Positions 24,120 through 32,795 of a stretch of 64,000 nt of DNA are shown here, piece by piece. Below the pieces are notes generated by a model that saw only the letters and a list, made by a program, of their open reading frames with translations, was not told the DNA's origin and searched no databases. A program made the position numbers and the translations under genes. Origin of the DNA: Arthrobacter sp. AK04 (GTDB lineage: Bacteria; Actinomycetota; Actinomycetes; Actinomycetales; Micrococcaceae); the NCBI RefSeq assembly GCF_021129155.1, contig NZ_JAJOMC010000005.1:60216-124215 (forward strand), in the 5' to 3' direction. Numbering within the stretch: the first letter of the stretch is position 1; each line of letters begins with the position of its first letter.

Positions 24120-25004
24120 ATGCCTTCCCCCGCGGACCTCCCGCTGCTGTGTCCCGTGTGCTCCCGGCCGCTGGAGCGGGAAGGGCCGGACCCCGCGGGC
24201 AGGGCGCGCCTTGCCTGCGGTTCCGGGCACAGTTTCGATGCAGCCAGACAGGGCTACTACAACCTCCTTGTGGGCAAGGGCACCGCCTTCGAAGCTGACA
24301 CCCCCGGGATGGTGGACGCCCGGTACAACTTCCTGGGGAGCGGTCACTACCGGCCACTCGAAGATGCTGTCGCTGCCGCCGTCGTTCCCTGCCTGCCCGG
24401 GGACTCCGCCGTCGTCCTGGACTCCGGAACCGGGACCGGACATTACCTTAGGGGCATCCTGGATCACGCGGCAGCAGAAGGCCGGACTGTGGCCGCCGTG
24501 GGCATGGACATCTCCAAGTTCGCCCTGCGGCGCGCTGCCCGGCTCAACAGTGAAGCGCTGAACCTGGCGTGGGATGTGTGGCAGCCACTGCCGTTGGCAG
24601 CCAAGTCGGTAGACGCCATTACGGTCATTTTCGCGCCGCGCAATGCGCCGGAATTCGCGCGAGTCCTCAAGCCAACAGGCCGCCTGGTGGTGGTCACACC
24701 ACGCTCCGGACACCTCGGCTCGCTTGCCGGCATCACGGGCATGCTCCACATCGAAGAGGACAAGGAGAGCCGGCTGACCGGGGCGATGGCCCCCCATTTC
24801 ACGGTCACGGAAACGCGCGACATCGGCTTCCCCTTGGCGCTTACCCACGAGGAGGCAACCGACCTTGCCTTTATGGGACCAGCGGGGCACCACCTCGACC
24901 GGAGCGACATCGCCAGCCGGCTTGAAGAGCACCCCAGGATCATCCAGTCCGAGGCAAGGTTCCGGCTCACGGTCTTCCAACCCGCGGAAACCCTGCCAGC
25001 GTAA
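24120..25004 (+). CDS. 23S rRNA (guanine-N1)-methyltransferase, RlmA family
   Basis: 294 aa from the ATG at 24120. N-terminal zinc finger C11-P-V-C14 with C33-GSG-H37, the defining feature of RlmA(I)/RlmA(II), followed by FDAARQGYYNLL and a SAM-binding Rossmann domain (VLDSGTGTGHYLRGIL, VGMDISKFALRRA, ITVIFAPRNAPEFARVLKPTG). The family methylates G745 or G748 in 23S rRNA; TlrB-type enzymes give tylosin resistance. Which site this one uses cannot be told by eye. Confidence 0.88.
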   Translation: MPSPADLPLLCPVCSRPLEREGPDPAGRARLACGSGHSFDAARQGYYNLLVGKGTAFEADTPGMVDARYNFLGSGHYRPLEDAVAAAVVPCLPGDSAVVLDSGTGTGHYLRGILDHAAAEGRTVAAVGMDISKFALRRAARLNSEALNLAWDVWQPLPLAAKSVDAITVIFAPRNAPEFARVLKPTGRLVVVTPRSGHLGSLAGITGMLHIEEDKESRLTGAMAPHFTVTETRDIGFPLALTHEEATDLAFMGPAGHHLDRSDIASRLEEHPRIIQSEARFRLTVFQPAETLPA

Positions 25005-25127
25005 CGACTTGGCCACTATCCCCCCACAAAAGTGCAGTAACCCCCATAAGCCGGACGCCAGCACTACGATGGAAGGACAGTTACTGGCGGGCCAAAATGG
25101 GCCTTCCCGTAGCGAAGGGGGAGCACG

Positions 25128-25592
25128 ATGTTCGAATGGTTGGGCGAAAACTGGTGGGCACTGTGGCTATCGGCTTTCCTCGCTTTTGCAGTGATCGAGA
25201 TGATCACCCTTGACCTTTTTTTCATCATGCTCGGTGGAGGTACCCTCGCCGCCATGGTGGCGGACTTCGCTGGTGCCGACCCCTGGCTGCAGATCGTGGT
25301 TTTCTGCGTCGTCTCCCTTCTCATGATTGCGTTTGTCCGGCCCGTTGCCCTCTCGCACCTGAAGAAGGGGCCATCCGAGCAGCGGACCAACGTCGACCGC
25401 CTGATCGGCGAGCAGGCAGTAGTAATGGAGTCCGTCTCGTCCGACGGCGGCCTGGTCAAAATCGGCGGGGACATCTGGAGTGCACGCTCCGCGGCGGGGG
25501 TCCTTCCCGCCGGACAAAAAGTAGTCGTAGCCGCGATAGACGGCGCCACCGCCGTCGTCTCGGCGGCATCGGACGCCGACGGCAAGTCCTGA
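25128..25592 (+). CDS. NfeD family membrane protein
   Basis: 154 aa. Two or three membrane helices in the first ~75 residues (LWLSAFLAFAVIEMITLDLFF; LQIVVFCVVSLLMIAFV), then the small beta-barrel OB-fold domain of NfeD proteins (IGEQAVVMESVSSDGGLVKIGGDIWSA, shown in part). NfeD proteins pair with SPFH/stomatin proteins in membrane microdomains. The SPFH partner follows 33 bases downstream, so the two form an operon. Confidence 0.88.
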   Translation: MFEWLGENWWALWLSAFLAFAVIEMITLDLFFIMLGGGTLAAMVADFAGADPWLQIVVFCVVSLLMIAFVRPVALSHLKKGPSEQRTNVDRLIGEQAVVMESVSSDGGLVKIGGDIWSARSAAGVLPAGQKVVVAAIDGATAVVSAASDADGKS

Positions 25593-25625
25593 TACAGCCT
25601 GAACACTTGGGGAAAAAGGAGATGT

Positions 25626-26567
25626 ATGGATAACGCAGGAGGAGCCGCACTGGCCATAGTGCTGGTGGTCCTGATCGTGTTTGTGATAATCGTTCTGGTC
25701 CGTGCGGTCCGGATCATTCCGCAGGCCCGCGCAGGAGTTGTTGAGCGGCTGGGCAAGTATCAACGGACACTCAACCCGGGACTGACTATCCTGATACCTT
25801 TCGTCGACCGGCTTTTGCCTCTGCTGGATCTTCGCGAACAGGTGGTTTCTTTCCCGCCCCAGCCCGTCATTACCGAGGACAACCTGGTGGTCTCCATCGA
25901 CACCGTGGTCTATTTCCAGGTGACTGATCCGCGCGCGGCAACGTACGAAATCGCCAATTACATCCAGGCCGTGGAGCAACTGACCACCACCACCCTGCGC
26001 AACGTGGTGGGCGGACTGAACCTCGAGGAGGCACTGACCTCCCGCGACCAGATCAACGGCCAGCTCCGCGGTGTCCTGGACGAAGCCACCGGCCGCTGGG
26101 GAATCCGGGTTTCCCGCGTGGAACTCAAAGCCATCGATCCGCCCCACTCCATCCAGGATTCAATGGAGAAGCAGATGCGCGCCGAGCGCGACCGCCGCGC
26201 GGCCATCCTGACTGCCGAAGGAACAAAGCAGTCGGCCATCCTGACCGCTGAGGGCCAGCGCCAGGCCTCGATCCTTGCAGCAGAAGGTGACGCCAAAGCG
26301 GCCATCCTCCGCGCTGACGGCGAAGCGCAGGCCATCCAGAAAGTCTTTGACGCCATCCACAAGGGCAACCCTGACCAGAAGCTGCTGGCCTACCAGTACC
26401 TGCAGACGCTGCCCAAACTGGCGGAGGGCTCCTCCAACAAGCTGTGGATCATTCCCAGCGAGGTGGGCGAGGCCCTGAAGGGAATCGGCAACGCCCTGGG
26501 CGGGACCGCTCCGGAATCCGCCGGCGGGCTGTTTGACGAAGTCGGCGCGAAACCGTCCGAACCCTAA
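25626..26567 (+). CDS. SPFH/band 7 (stomatin-like) protein
   Basis: 313 aa. One N-terminal membrane helix (ALAIVLVVLIVFVIIVLV), the SPFH domain (VRIIPQARAGVVERLGKYQ to about residue 190) and a long Ala/Glu/Gln-rich helical region with repeated ILTAEG/ILAAEG units (about 195-240) typical of QmcA/stomatin coiled coils. It scaffolds membrane microdomains and often controls membrane proteases. Operon partner of the NfeD gene; followed by a terminator. Confidence 0.92.
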   Translation: MDNAGGAALAIVLVVLIVFVIIVLVRAVRIIPQARAGVVERLGKYQRTLNPGLTILIPFVDRLLPLLDLREQVVSFPPQPVITEDNLVVSIDTVVYFQVTDPRAATYEIANYIQAVEQLTTTTLRNVVGGLNLEEALTSRDQINGQLRGVLDEATGRWGIRVSRVELKAIDPPHSIQDSMEKQMRAERDRRAAILTAEGTKQSAILTAEGQRQASILAAEGDAKAAILRADGEAQAIQKVFDAIHKGNPDQKLLAYQYLQTLPKLAEGSSNKLWIIPSEVGEALKGIGNALGGTAPESAGGLFDEVGAKPSEP

Positions 26568-26612
26568 GCACAGTGGCACCACCCGGGAATAATCATCCTG
26601 GCCGCCAGTGAG

Positions 26613-26644
26613 GGAGGGAGCCGCTTCGGCGGGTCCCTCCTTTT
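26613..26644 (+). terminator. Rho-independent terminator after the SPFH gene
   Basis: GGAGGGA pairs with TCCCTCC, then an inner CCGC/GCGG stem with a TTCG loop, one G-G mismatch between them, and a TTTT tail. Confidence 0.85.
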
Positions 26645-26672
26645 GGCTGTTCCGGCAGGCTGACGGTATAAT
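26643..26672 (+). promoter_or_regulatory. Housekeeping-type promoter of rbpA
   Basis: Perfect TATAAT at 26667-26672 with TTGGCT at 26643-26648 (four of six bases of TTGACA) and an 18-base spacer. It begins right where the SPFH terminator ends, 160 bases before the rbpA start. Confidence 0.55.
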
Positions 26673-26703
26673 TGTGTATTTGTCCGGCCGGAGCAGATCC
26701 GCT

Positions 26704-26729
26704 GGAACAACAGAGCTTCGCGATGCGTT
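26704..26729 (+). promoter_or_regulatory. SigR/SigH-like promoter of rbpA
   Basis: GGAAC at 26704-26708, 18 bases, GTT at 26727-26729. rbpA of Streptomyces coelicolor is a known SigR target, which supports this site. It lies between the TATAAT promoter and the gene, giving rbpA a basal and a stress start. Confidence 0.6.
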
Positions 26730-26765
26730 GAATCATAAGATGCAGCACAGAGCACATAGTAGTCC

Positions 26766-26810
26766 GGCGGCGCGTTGCCGCCACCGGCTAGCGCGGTGTT
26801 GTACACCGCG
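26766..26810 (+). promoter_or_regulatory. Structured 5' leader of rbpA
   Basis: Two hairpins in the untranslated leader: GGCGGC/GCCGCC (26766-26782, 5-base loop) and CGCGGTGT/ACACCGCG (26792-26810, 3-base loop), the second ending about 12 bases before the ribosome site AGGGAG. Could influence mRNA stability or translation. Confidence 0.4.
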
Positions 26811-26831
26811 AACCGACCAGAGGGAGAAATC

Positions 26832-27179
26832 ATGAGCGATCGCAGCCTGCGGGGCATGCGCCTTGGTGCACAGAGCATGGAGACCGAGTCCGGAGTAGAG
26901 CCGGCTCCGCGCCAGCGTGTCGAGTACCGGTGCGAGGACGGCGAGCAGGTCTTCGTCACCTTCTCCTCAGAGGCAGAAATCCCGCCTGTCTGGGTTTCCA
27001 AGACCGGCAAGGAAGCGCTCCTGGTTGATGGCGAACGTCCGGATACCAGCAACGACAAAGCTGTCCGTACCCACTGGGACATGCTCCTGGAACGCCGCTC
27101 ACTTCCCGAGCTTGAGCAGATCCTCGAAGACCGGCTGACCATCCTGCGCGAACGCCGCGGAGAGCGACGCTCCGCGTAA
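26832..27179 (+). CDS. rbpA: RNA polymerase-binding protein RbpA
   Basis: 115 aa from the ATG at 26832 after AGAGGGAG; longer upstream frames ignore this site. It carries the N-terminal tail (RSLRGMRLGAQSMETESG), the core beta domain (EYRCEDGEQVFVTFSSEAEIPPVW, shown in part), the basic linker and the sigma-interacting domain (HWDMLLERRSLPELEQILEDRL). It binds the primary sigma factor and helps open-complex formation; known only in Actinobacteria. It has two candidate promoters and a structured leader, and is followed by a strong terminator. Confidence 0.96.
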   Translation: MSDRSLRGMRLGAQSMETESGVEPAPRQRVEYRCEDGEQVFVTFSSEAEIPPVWVSKTGKEALLVDGERPDTSNDKAVRTHWDMLLERRSLPELEQILEDRLTILRERRGERRSA

Positions 27180-27205
27180 AGGTTCCTGCCTGTCGCCCTG
27201 ACAGC

Positions 27206-27251
27206 AAAAGGGAGCAGCCCCTGCACCTTCGTGCAGGGGCGGCTCCCTTTT
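27206..27251. terminator. Bidirectional terminator after rbpA
   Basis: Long stem: AAAAGGGAGC pairs with GCTCCCTTTT and GCCCCTGCAC with GTGCAGGGGC, one mismatch between them, CTTC loop. A-run before and T-run after serve both rbpA and the convergent ppm1 gene. Confidence 0.9.
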
Positions 27252-27294
27252 TGCGCTGTTTCAGCGGTCCGCCCAGGCGGCGGTGCGTACAGCC

Positions 27295-28038
27295 TTAGGG
27301 CTGGCTGGCTGCCTTCTTGCGGGTCAGCGTGTTCCAGCGGGCCTGCAGACCCCACTTGGTGACGTTGATCATGGCTTCCACCACGATGTTGCCGCTCATC
27401 TTTGAGGCTCCAAGTTCACGCTCCACAAAAGTGATGGGACGTTCCTCGATGCGGAGCCCCATCCGGGCCACGCGGAAGGCGAGGTCCACCTGGAAGCCGT
27501 AGCCGACGGAGTCGACCTGGTCCAGGTTGAGCTTTTCCAGCGTTGTCCTGCGGAACGCACGGTACCCGCCGGTGACGTCCTTGATGTTCAGCCCGAGCAT
27601 CAGGCGGGCGTAGGTGCTTCCCACCCGGGAAATGGCCTGGCGGTAGAGCGGCCAGTTAACTACCTTCCCGCCGGGAACCCAGCGGGAACCCATGGCAAGG
27701 TCAGCGCCCTGCTCAACAGCTTCCAGCAGCTGGGGAAGCTGCTCCGGCTGGTGGGAACCGTCCGCGTCCATTTCCACGAGGACGTCGTAACCGGCGTCCA
27801 GGCCCCACCTGAACCCGGCGATGTACGCGGCACCGAGGCCTTCCTTGCCCTTCCGGTGCAGGACATGGACCTGGGAATCCTCGGCGGCGAAGCCGTCCGC
27901 GAGCTGCCCGGTACCGTCAGGGCTGTTGTCATCCACCACCAGCACATCCGACGCCGGAACTGCCGTGCGAAGCCGCTGAAGGGTCTTGGGCAGCGATTCC
28001 AGTTCGTTGTAGGTGGGAATGATGGTGAGGACGCGCAC
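27295..28038 (-). CDS. ppm1: Polyprenol monophosphomannose synthase
   Basis: 247 aa from the GTG at 28038, giving the usual start MRVLTIIPTYNE. Family 2 glycosyltransferase: VVDDNSPDGT and the DxD-type metal motif EMDADGSHQPEQLP, followed by GSRWVPGG and VTGGYRAFRR. It transfers mannose from GDP-mannose to polyprenyl phosphate for cell-envelope glycolipids and protein O-mannosylation. No fused apolipoprotein N-acyltransferase domain, unlike some mycobacterial forms. The basic tail (NTLTRKKAASQP) is cytoplasmic. Confidence 0.9.
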   Translation of the reverse strand: MRVLTIIPTYNELESLPKTLQRLRTAVPASDVLVVDDNSPDGTGQLADGFAAEDSQVHVLHRKGKEGLGAAYIAGFRWGLDAGYDVLVEMDADGSHQPEQLPQLLEAVEQGADLAMGSRWVPGGKVVNWPLYRQAISRVGSTYARLMLGLNIKDVTGGYRAFRRTTLEKLNLDQVDSVGYGFQVDLAFRVARMGLRIEERPITFVERELGASKMSGNIVVEAMINVTKWGLQARWNTLTRKKAASQP

Positions 28039-28132
28039 AGGGGGCCTTTCCTGGGGGAAATGGTCAGTGCGCCCGGCTGCGAACGGATCGGCGGAGGGCG
28101 CAACTATCAATTATAGGTCGGCCGCGCTCCGG

Positions 28133-29788
28133 TCAGGACCGCAGCGCCGGACTTGCGTAAAGTTCGACGCCGTTGCGGACCGTCTGCAGGCACACGGGGT
28201 CGGTGCCGGTATCCAGGGCAGGCAGCAGCGGCGTGCGCGCCCGCGGGTCGGTGCTCCAGGACTGGACCCGGCCGTCGGCGACCTGGACCATCAGTTCCTC
28301 CACTTCCCATACAGCGAAGCTTGCGGGAGCGCCTGGTACGAGCTGGCCGGCCATGGGGTCGGCGTACCTTGCCGCCCGCCAGCCCGCCCGGGTGTGGCCC
28401 AGGAAAGCGGCCCGGGCGGAAATCCGTTCACTTTCGTTATGGTGCTCCAGGCACGCCCTGACGCTGGACCAGGGGCGCAGCGGCGTCACGGGGCTGTCAC
28501 TGCCGAAACATACGGGCACGCCGGCCGCGTAGAGAGAAGCAAACGGGTTCATGGAGCGGCTCCGCTCCCCCAGGCGCCGCTCATAGAGACCTCCCGGGTT
28601 TCCCCAGGCAGCGTCAAACGCCGGCTGGGCGCTCACCGTCACGGCATACCGTGACAGCATCTCGATGGCTGCTGGATCAACCATTTCCACGTGTTCAAAA
28701 CGGTGTCCGGCTGCACGCACCCGCTGCTCACCCACTTCCCTGGCGGCCAGTTCCAGTGCCGCCAGCGCGGCGTCCAGGCCTGCGTCGCCAATGACGTGGA
28801 AACCGCCCTGCACTCCCACAAGCGAACAGGCGGCGAGATGTGCCGCGGCCTCTTCCACGCTCAGGTAGAGGCTGCCTTGCTCGTCAGGGGCATCGCTGTA
28901 CCCGGTCCGCAGGGCAGCGGTCCGGGAACCAACGGAGCCGTCGATGTTCAGGTCGCCTGCGAGCCCACGGACGGCAAAGCCGAACTGGTCCAGGAGGCTG
29001 CGGGCATGCTCTTCCGAGGACGCCAGTTCCCCCCAGTAGGGCAGGACTTCAGGAACCCCCGCCCTTCCGTCCGCCCCGCTGTTCCAGGCTCCTGCAAGCC
29101 GAAGGTCCTCCGCACCGCCGATATGCGGTGCCCCCATTTCCGCTACCGCCACGTAACCGTTGGCTGCCGCTTCGGACAGTGCCCTGGCCTGGTGCCGCTT
29201 CAATGCTTCTTGCGGGAGGCGCCGGGTTGCCTGCCGGGCGGCCGTGTGCGCGGCGCGGCGGACCCTGGCGCCGCCGTCGAACCCGTCCAGCTGCCGGACA
29301 CCGGCAGCATGGGCCAGTGGTCCGGAGATCAGCGCGGAGTGCACGTCCACCCGGGACAGGTACACCGCACGTCCCGCTGCCGCACGCTCGAGCTCATCTT
29401 CGGTGGGGAGGCTGCTGTCCTGCCAGGTGGTCTCGTCCCAGCCGTGACCCAGGACCGGGCCGTCACCGGGAACCGCGGCCACGGCGTCAAGCAGCTCCCT
29501 GGCTGAACGGACTCCGCCCAGCTGAAGGGAGTCCAGCGCAATCCCCGTCTCCGTCAGGTGGATGTGGGAGTCCATGAAGCCTGGCGCAACGAGGGCTCCG
29601 CGGAGATCGATGATTTCCATGGAGCTGTCCGCGATGGAGGTGGCAGCCTGTTCGGATCCCACCCACGCCACTGTGCCCCCATCCACCACCATTGCCGTGG
29701 CAAAGGGGTCGGCGGCCGTGTACACGGAGCCGTTCCGGTAAAGGACCGTTTTTGCCCGCGGGGCGGGCAGCTGTTCAGGCTGGGACAT
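28133..29788 (-). CDS. Amidohydrolase, YtcJ-like
   Basis: 551 aa. Amidohydrolase 3 subtype: beta-sandwich parts at both ends, metal-binding HxH in FMDSHIHLTETG, the GHGWDETTW and MGAPH motifs of the TIM barrel, HFEHVE-type histidine in GHRFEHVEMVDPA and FGSDSPVTPLRPW (last aspartate). YtcJ/NfdA relatives hydrolyse N-formyl or other amide bonds; the substrate is unknown. It ends 94 bases before the ppm1 start codon on the same strand and begins 53 bases after helY. Confidence 0.88.
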   Translation of the reverse strand: MSQPEQLPAPRAKTVLYRNGSVYTAADPFATAMVVDGGTVAWVGSEQAATSIADSSMEIIDLRGALVAPGFMDSHIHLTETGIALDSLQLGGVRSARELLDAVAAVPGDGPVLGHGWDETTWQDSSLPTEDELERAAAGRAVYLSRVDVHSALISGPLAHAAGVRQLDGFDGGARVRRAAHTAARQATRRLPQEALKRHQARALSEAAANGYVAVAEMGAPHIGGAEDLRLAGAWNSGADGRAGVPEVLPYWGELASSEEHARSLLDQFGFAVRGLAGDLNIDGSVGSRTAALRTGYSDAPDEQGSLYLSVEEAAAHLAACSLVGVQGGFHVIGDAGLDAALAALELAAREVGEQRVRAAGHRFEHVEMVDPAAIEMLSRYAVTVSAQPAFDAAWGNPGGLYERRLGERSRSMNPFASLYAAGVPVCFGSDSPVTPLRPWSSVRACLEHHNESERISARAAFLGHTRAGWRAARYADPMAGQLVPGAPASFAVWEVEELMVQVADGRVQSWSTDPRARTPLLPALDTGTDPVCLQTVRNGVELYASPALRS

Positions 29789-29841
29789 ACGGGAAGTGCT
29801 CCTGGCGTTGGGGCGTGCCGGCGGTCAGCCGGCACGGCTGA

Positions 29842-32775
29842 TCAGAGGACGGAGGAATAGGCCACGACACCGCGGCGGATCAGCGAGATGGCTTCGGCGC
29901 AGAGCCTTGCCAGGCGGGGATCCAGGCCGGGGATTTTGGCGAGCTGGTCCAGCAGGTCCACAACCTGCTTGACCCAGCGGACGAAATCGCCCGCGGCGAG
30001 GTCCGTACCGCTGAGGACGTCCTGCAGGTGGCGGCCCTTGGCCCACTTGTACACAGGCCAGACAAGCCCGAGTTCAGGTTCGCCGGTCAGGGGAAGCTTC
30101 TTGTCCTCTTCCACATCCTCAAGGGCGGACCATTCACGGACGACGATATCCACCGACGTCTCAAGGGAGATGCTGGGCATCCGCGGCCTCAGCCCCCGGT
30201 CCTCGCGTTTCGCCTGGTACACCAGCACGCTCGCAAGGGCCGCGATCTCCGCGGCGTCCAGGTCATCGAACGCTCCCAGCCGCAGCGACTGGGAGATGAG
30301 CAGGTCCTTTTCCCCGTAGATCCGCCGGAGCCGCTGGCCGTCGGGGCTGATGGAGAGCCGCCCATCCGCTGCCTGTTCAAGGTACCCGTAGGTGGAGAGG
30401 ACATCACACACGCGGTCGAAGGTCTTGGCGATGGTGTTGGTCCGGCCCTGGATCTGGCGGACTAGCCCGTCGGTTTCGCGGCGCAGCTTCCACCAGCGTT
30501 CGGACCAGCGGGCATGGTCTTCGCGTTCGCTGCAGCCATGGCACGGGTGGGCCCGCAAGGCGCGGCGGAGCTCGGCAATGCGCTTTTCCTGGTTCGGCAG
30601 GGCGGTTGCGAGGCCAAAGTCGTTGTTGCGGTTGTTGCCCGGGGCAGGCGGCCGGTTTTCGCGCAGTGCATTCCGTGCCGAGGACGCCAGGTCCCGGCGG
30701 GACTTGGGAACTTTGGCGTTGAAGGACTTGGGAATGCGGATGCGCGTCAGCGGAGAGATGGGTCCCTCAAGGTCGTCGGTCCCGATCCTGCGCAGCTGGT
30801 TGTCCAGCGTCAGGACGGCGGGCCGGGGTTCCCGGCTGGTGTGGTCCGAGCTCAGCACGATTGCCGGGCCGGGTGCCCTGCCGCCGGGAACATCCACCAC
30901 GTCCCCCGGCAGCAGGCGCGCCAGGGAATCGTCATTCAGTGATTTCCGGACGCGCGACTTGGTGCGGGAGCCTGCGTTTTCGGCGTCGGACAGTTCCCGG
31001 CGCAGCCGTGCGTACTCGGTGAAGTCACCCAGATGGCAGGTCATTGACTTGGCGTACCCGGCCAGCGACTCCTCCCGGCTGCGCACCTGCCTGGCCAGAC
31101 CCACAACGGAACGGTCAGCCTGGAACTGGGCAAAGGAGGACTCAAGGATTTCCCGGGCCCTCGCCCGGCCGAACTGTGCCAGCAGGTTGATGCTCATATT
31201 GTAGGTGGGCCGGAAACTCGAGTTCAGGGGGTAGGTGCGCCGGGACGCAAGGCCGGCAACCGCCGTCGGATCCGTCCCGGGCTGCCACAGCACCACCGCG
31301 TGGCCCTCCACGTCGATGCCGCGGCGGCCGGCGCGGCCGGTCAGCTGGGTGTACTCGCCGGCGGTGATGTCCACGTGGGCTTCGCCGTTGAACTTGTCCA
31401 GCTTTTCCAGCACCACGGAGCGGGCAGGCATGTTGACGCCCAGCGCCAGTGTTTCCGTGGCGAAAACTGCCTTGACCAGGCCGTCGGCGAAAAGTTTCTC
31501 CACCACTTCCTTGAACGTGGGAAGCATGCCGGCGTGGTGCGCCGCAAAGCCCCGGATCAGGCCGTCACGCCAGGTCCAGAAGCCCAGGACGTCCAGGTCA
31601 TCCGGGGGAATGTCCTGCCCGGCCTCGTCAACGCGCTGGGTAATGATGCGCTGTTCCTTCTCGGTGGTGAGCCACAGTCCGGACCCCACGCACTGCGCCA
31701 CGGCAGCGTCACAGCCTGCCCTGGAAAAGATGAAGGTGATGGCTGGCAGCAGGTCCATGCGGTCAAGGCTCGCGATGACCTGTGGCCGGCTGGCCGGACG
31801 GACACCGCGTTCGTCGCCGCCCCGGCCCGGGCGGTCGTTGCCGCGCCTTCCGCGCTGGCCGCGTCCGCCAGGCCCTCCCTGGCGGCTGCGGAAGCTCTGC
31901 TGGATTTCGCTGCGTGCCACCTTGAGGAGGTCCGGATTGACGTCGAAGCCACGCCCCTTGGTGCTGTCCGCGGACGGGACCGGCTGCGTTCCGTCGCCGT
32001 CCACCGGCGGGGCGATCTCGTCGAAAGTGGTTTCCCCGGCGAACAGATCCATGATCTGGCGCCCCACCATCACGTGCTGCCAGAGGGGTACCGGCCGGTG
32101 CTCGGAGACGATGATGTCGGTGTCGCCCCGGACAGTGTCCAGCCACGCACCGAACTCCTCGGCGTTGGAGACCGTGGCGCTGAGCGAGACCACCTGCACC
32201 TCGCTCGGCAGGTGGATGATGACTTCCTCCCAGACAGCGCCGCGGAACCGGTCGGCAAGGTAGTGGACCTCGTCCATCACCACATAGCCCAGGTCATCGA
32301 GGGTTGCGGAGTCCGCGTACAGCATGTTCCGCAGCACTTCCGTGGTCATCACGACGACGGGCGCGTCGCCGTTGATGCTCGTGTCGCCAGTGAGCAGGCC
32401 AACGTTCCGTGCGCCGTACTTCTCGGAAAGCTCGGTAAATTTCTGGTTGCTGAGGGCCTTGATGGGCGTGGTGTAGAACGCCTTGAGGCCGCGTTCCAGC
32501 GCCAGGTAGATGGCGAATTCACCAACAATGGTCTTCCCGGCCCCAGTAGGCGCCGCCACCAGCACTCCCCTGCCCTCCTGCAGGGACAGGCACGACTGCC
32601 GCTGGAAGTCGTCGAGCTCGAAGTCCAGCGTGCGGATGAAGGCTCCGAGGTACGTCGCTGCCTCGGCCCTGCGTTTGGCGCTGGCCTGGTACCGCTCGGC
32701 GGGTGAAAGCTCTTCGAAGTCAGGGGGTCCGGGAGTGAACGGTCCAGAGGAAGAAGGCCCGGTGTTGGAGGACAT
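29842..32775 (-). CDS. helY: Ski2/Mtr4-like DEAD/DEAH helicase HelY
   Basis: 977 aa. Walker A APTGAGKT (75-82), Walker B DEVH (168-171), SAT motif VSLSATV, and the helicase C motif QLTGRAGRRGID. An insert (about 270-320) is rich in Gly/Arg (RQGGPGGRGQRGRRG) and could bind RNA. The C-terminal third has the DSHCT domain of Ski2/Mtr4 helicases. HelY proteins are RNA helicases found across Actinobacteria. Just upstream of tatC on the opposite end of a minus-strand run; GC and codon use are typical. Confidence 0.93.
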   Translation of the reverse strand: MSSNTGPSSSGPFTPGPPDFEELSPAERYQASAKRRAEAATYLGAFIRTLDFELDDFQRQSCLSLQEGRGVLVAAPTGAGKTIVGEFAIYLALERGLKAFYTTPIKALSNQKFTELSEKYGARNVGLLTGDTSINGDAPVVVMTTEVLRNMLYADSATLDDLGYVVMDEVHYLADRFRGAVWEEVIIHLPSEVQVVSLSATVSNAEEFGAWLDTVRGDTDIIVSEHRPVPLWQHVMVGRQIMDLFAGETTFDEIAPPVDGDGTQPVPSADSTKGRGFDVNPDLLKVARSEIQQSFRSRQGGPGGRGQRGRRGNDRPGRGGDERGVRPASRPQVIASLDRMDLLPAITFIFSRAGCDAAVAQCVGSGLWLTTEKEQRIITQRVDEAGQDIPPDDLDVLGFWTWRDGLIRGFAAHHAGMLPTFKEVVEKLFADGLVKAVFATETLALGVNMPARSVVLEKLDKFNGEAHVDITAGEYTQLTGRAGRRGIDVEGHAVVLWQPGTDPTAVAGLASRRTYPLNSSFRPTYNMSINLLAQFGRARAREILESSFAQFQADRSVVGLARQVRSREESLAGYAKSMTCHLGDFTEYARLRRELSDAENAGSRTKSRVRKSLNDDSLARLLPGDVVDVPGGRAPGPAIVLSSDHTSREPRPAVLTLDNQLRRIGTDDLEGPISPLTRIRIPKSFNAKVPKSRRDLASSARNALRENRPPAPGNNRNNDFGLATALPNQEKRIAELRRALRAHPCHGCSEREDHARWSERWWKLRRETDGLVRQIQGRTNTIAKTFDRVCDVLSTYGYLEQAADGRLSISPDGQRLRRIYGEKDLLISQSLRLGAFDDLDAAEIAALASVLVYQAKREDRGLRPRMPSISLETSVDIVVREWSALEDVEEDKKLPLTGEPELGLVWPVYKWAKGRHLQDVLSGTDLAAGDFVRWVKQVVDLLDQLAKIPGLDPRLARLCAEAISLIRRGVVAYSSVL

Positions 32776-32795
32776 ACCCCAAGCCTAACGGGCGG

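Noticed and set aside
31300..32706. 468-codon open frame on the plus strand opposite helY
   Set aside because: Antisense shadow in high-GC DNA: helY is complete with all helicase motifs and the opposite frame shows no domain.
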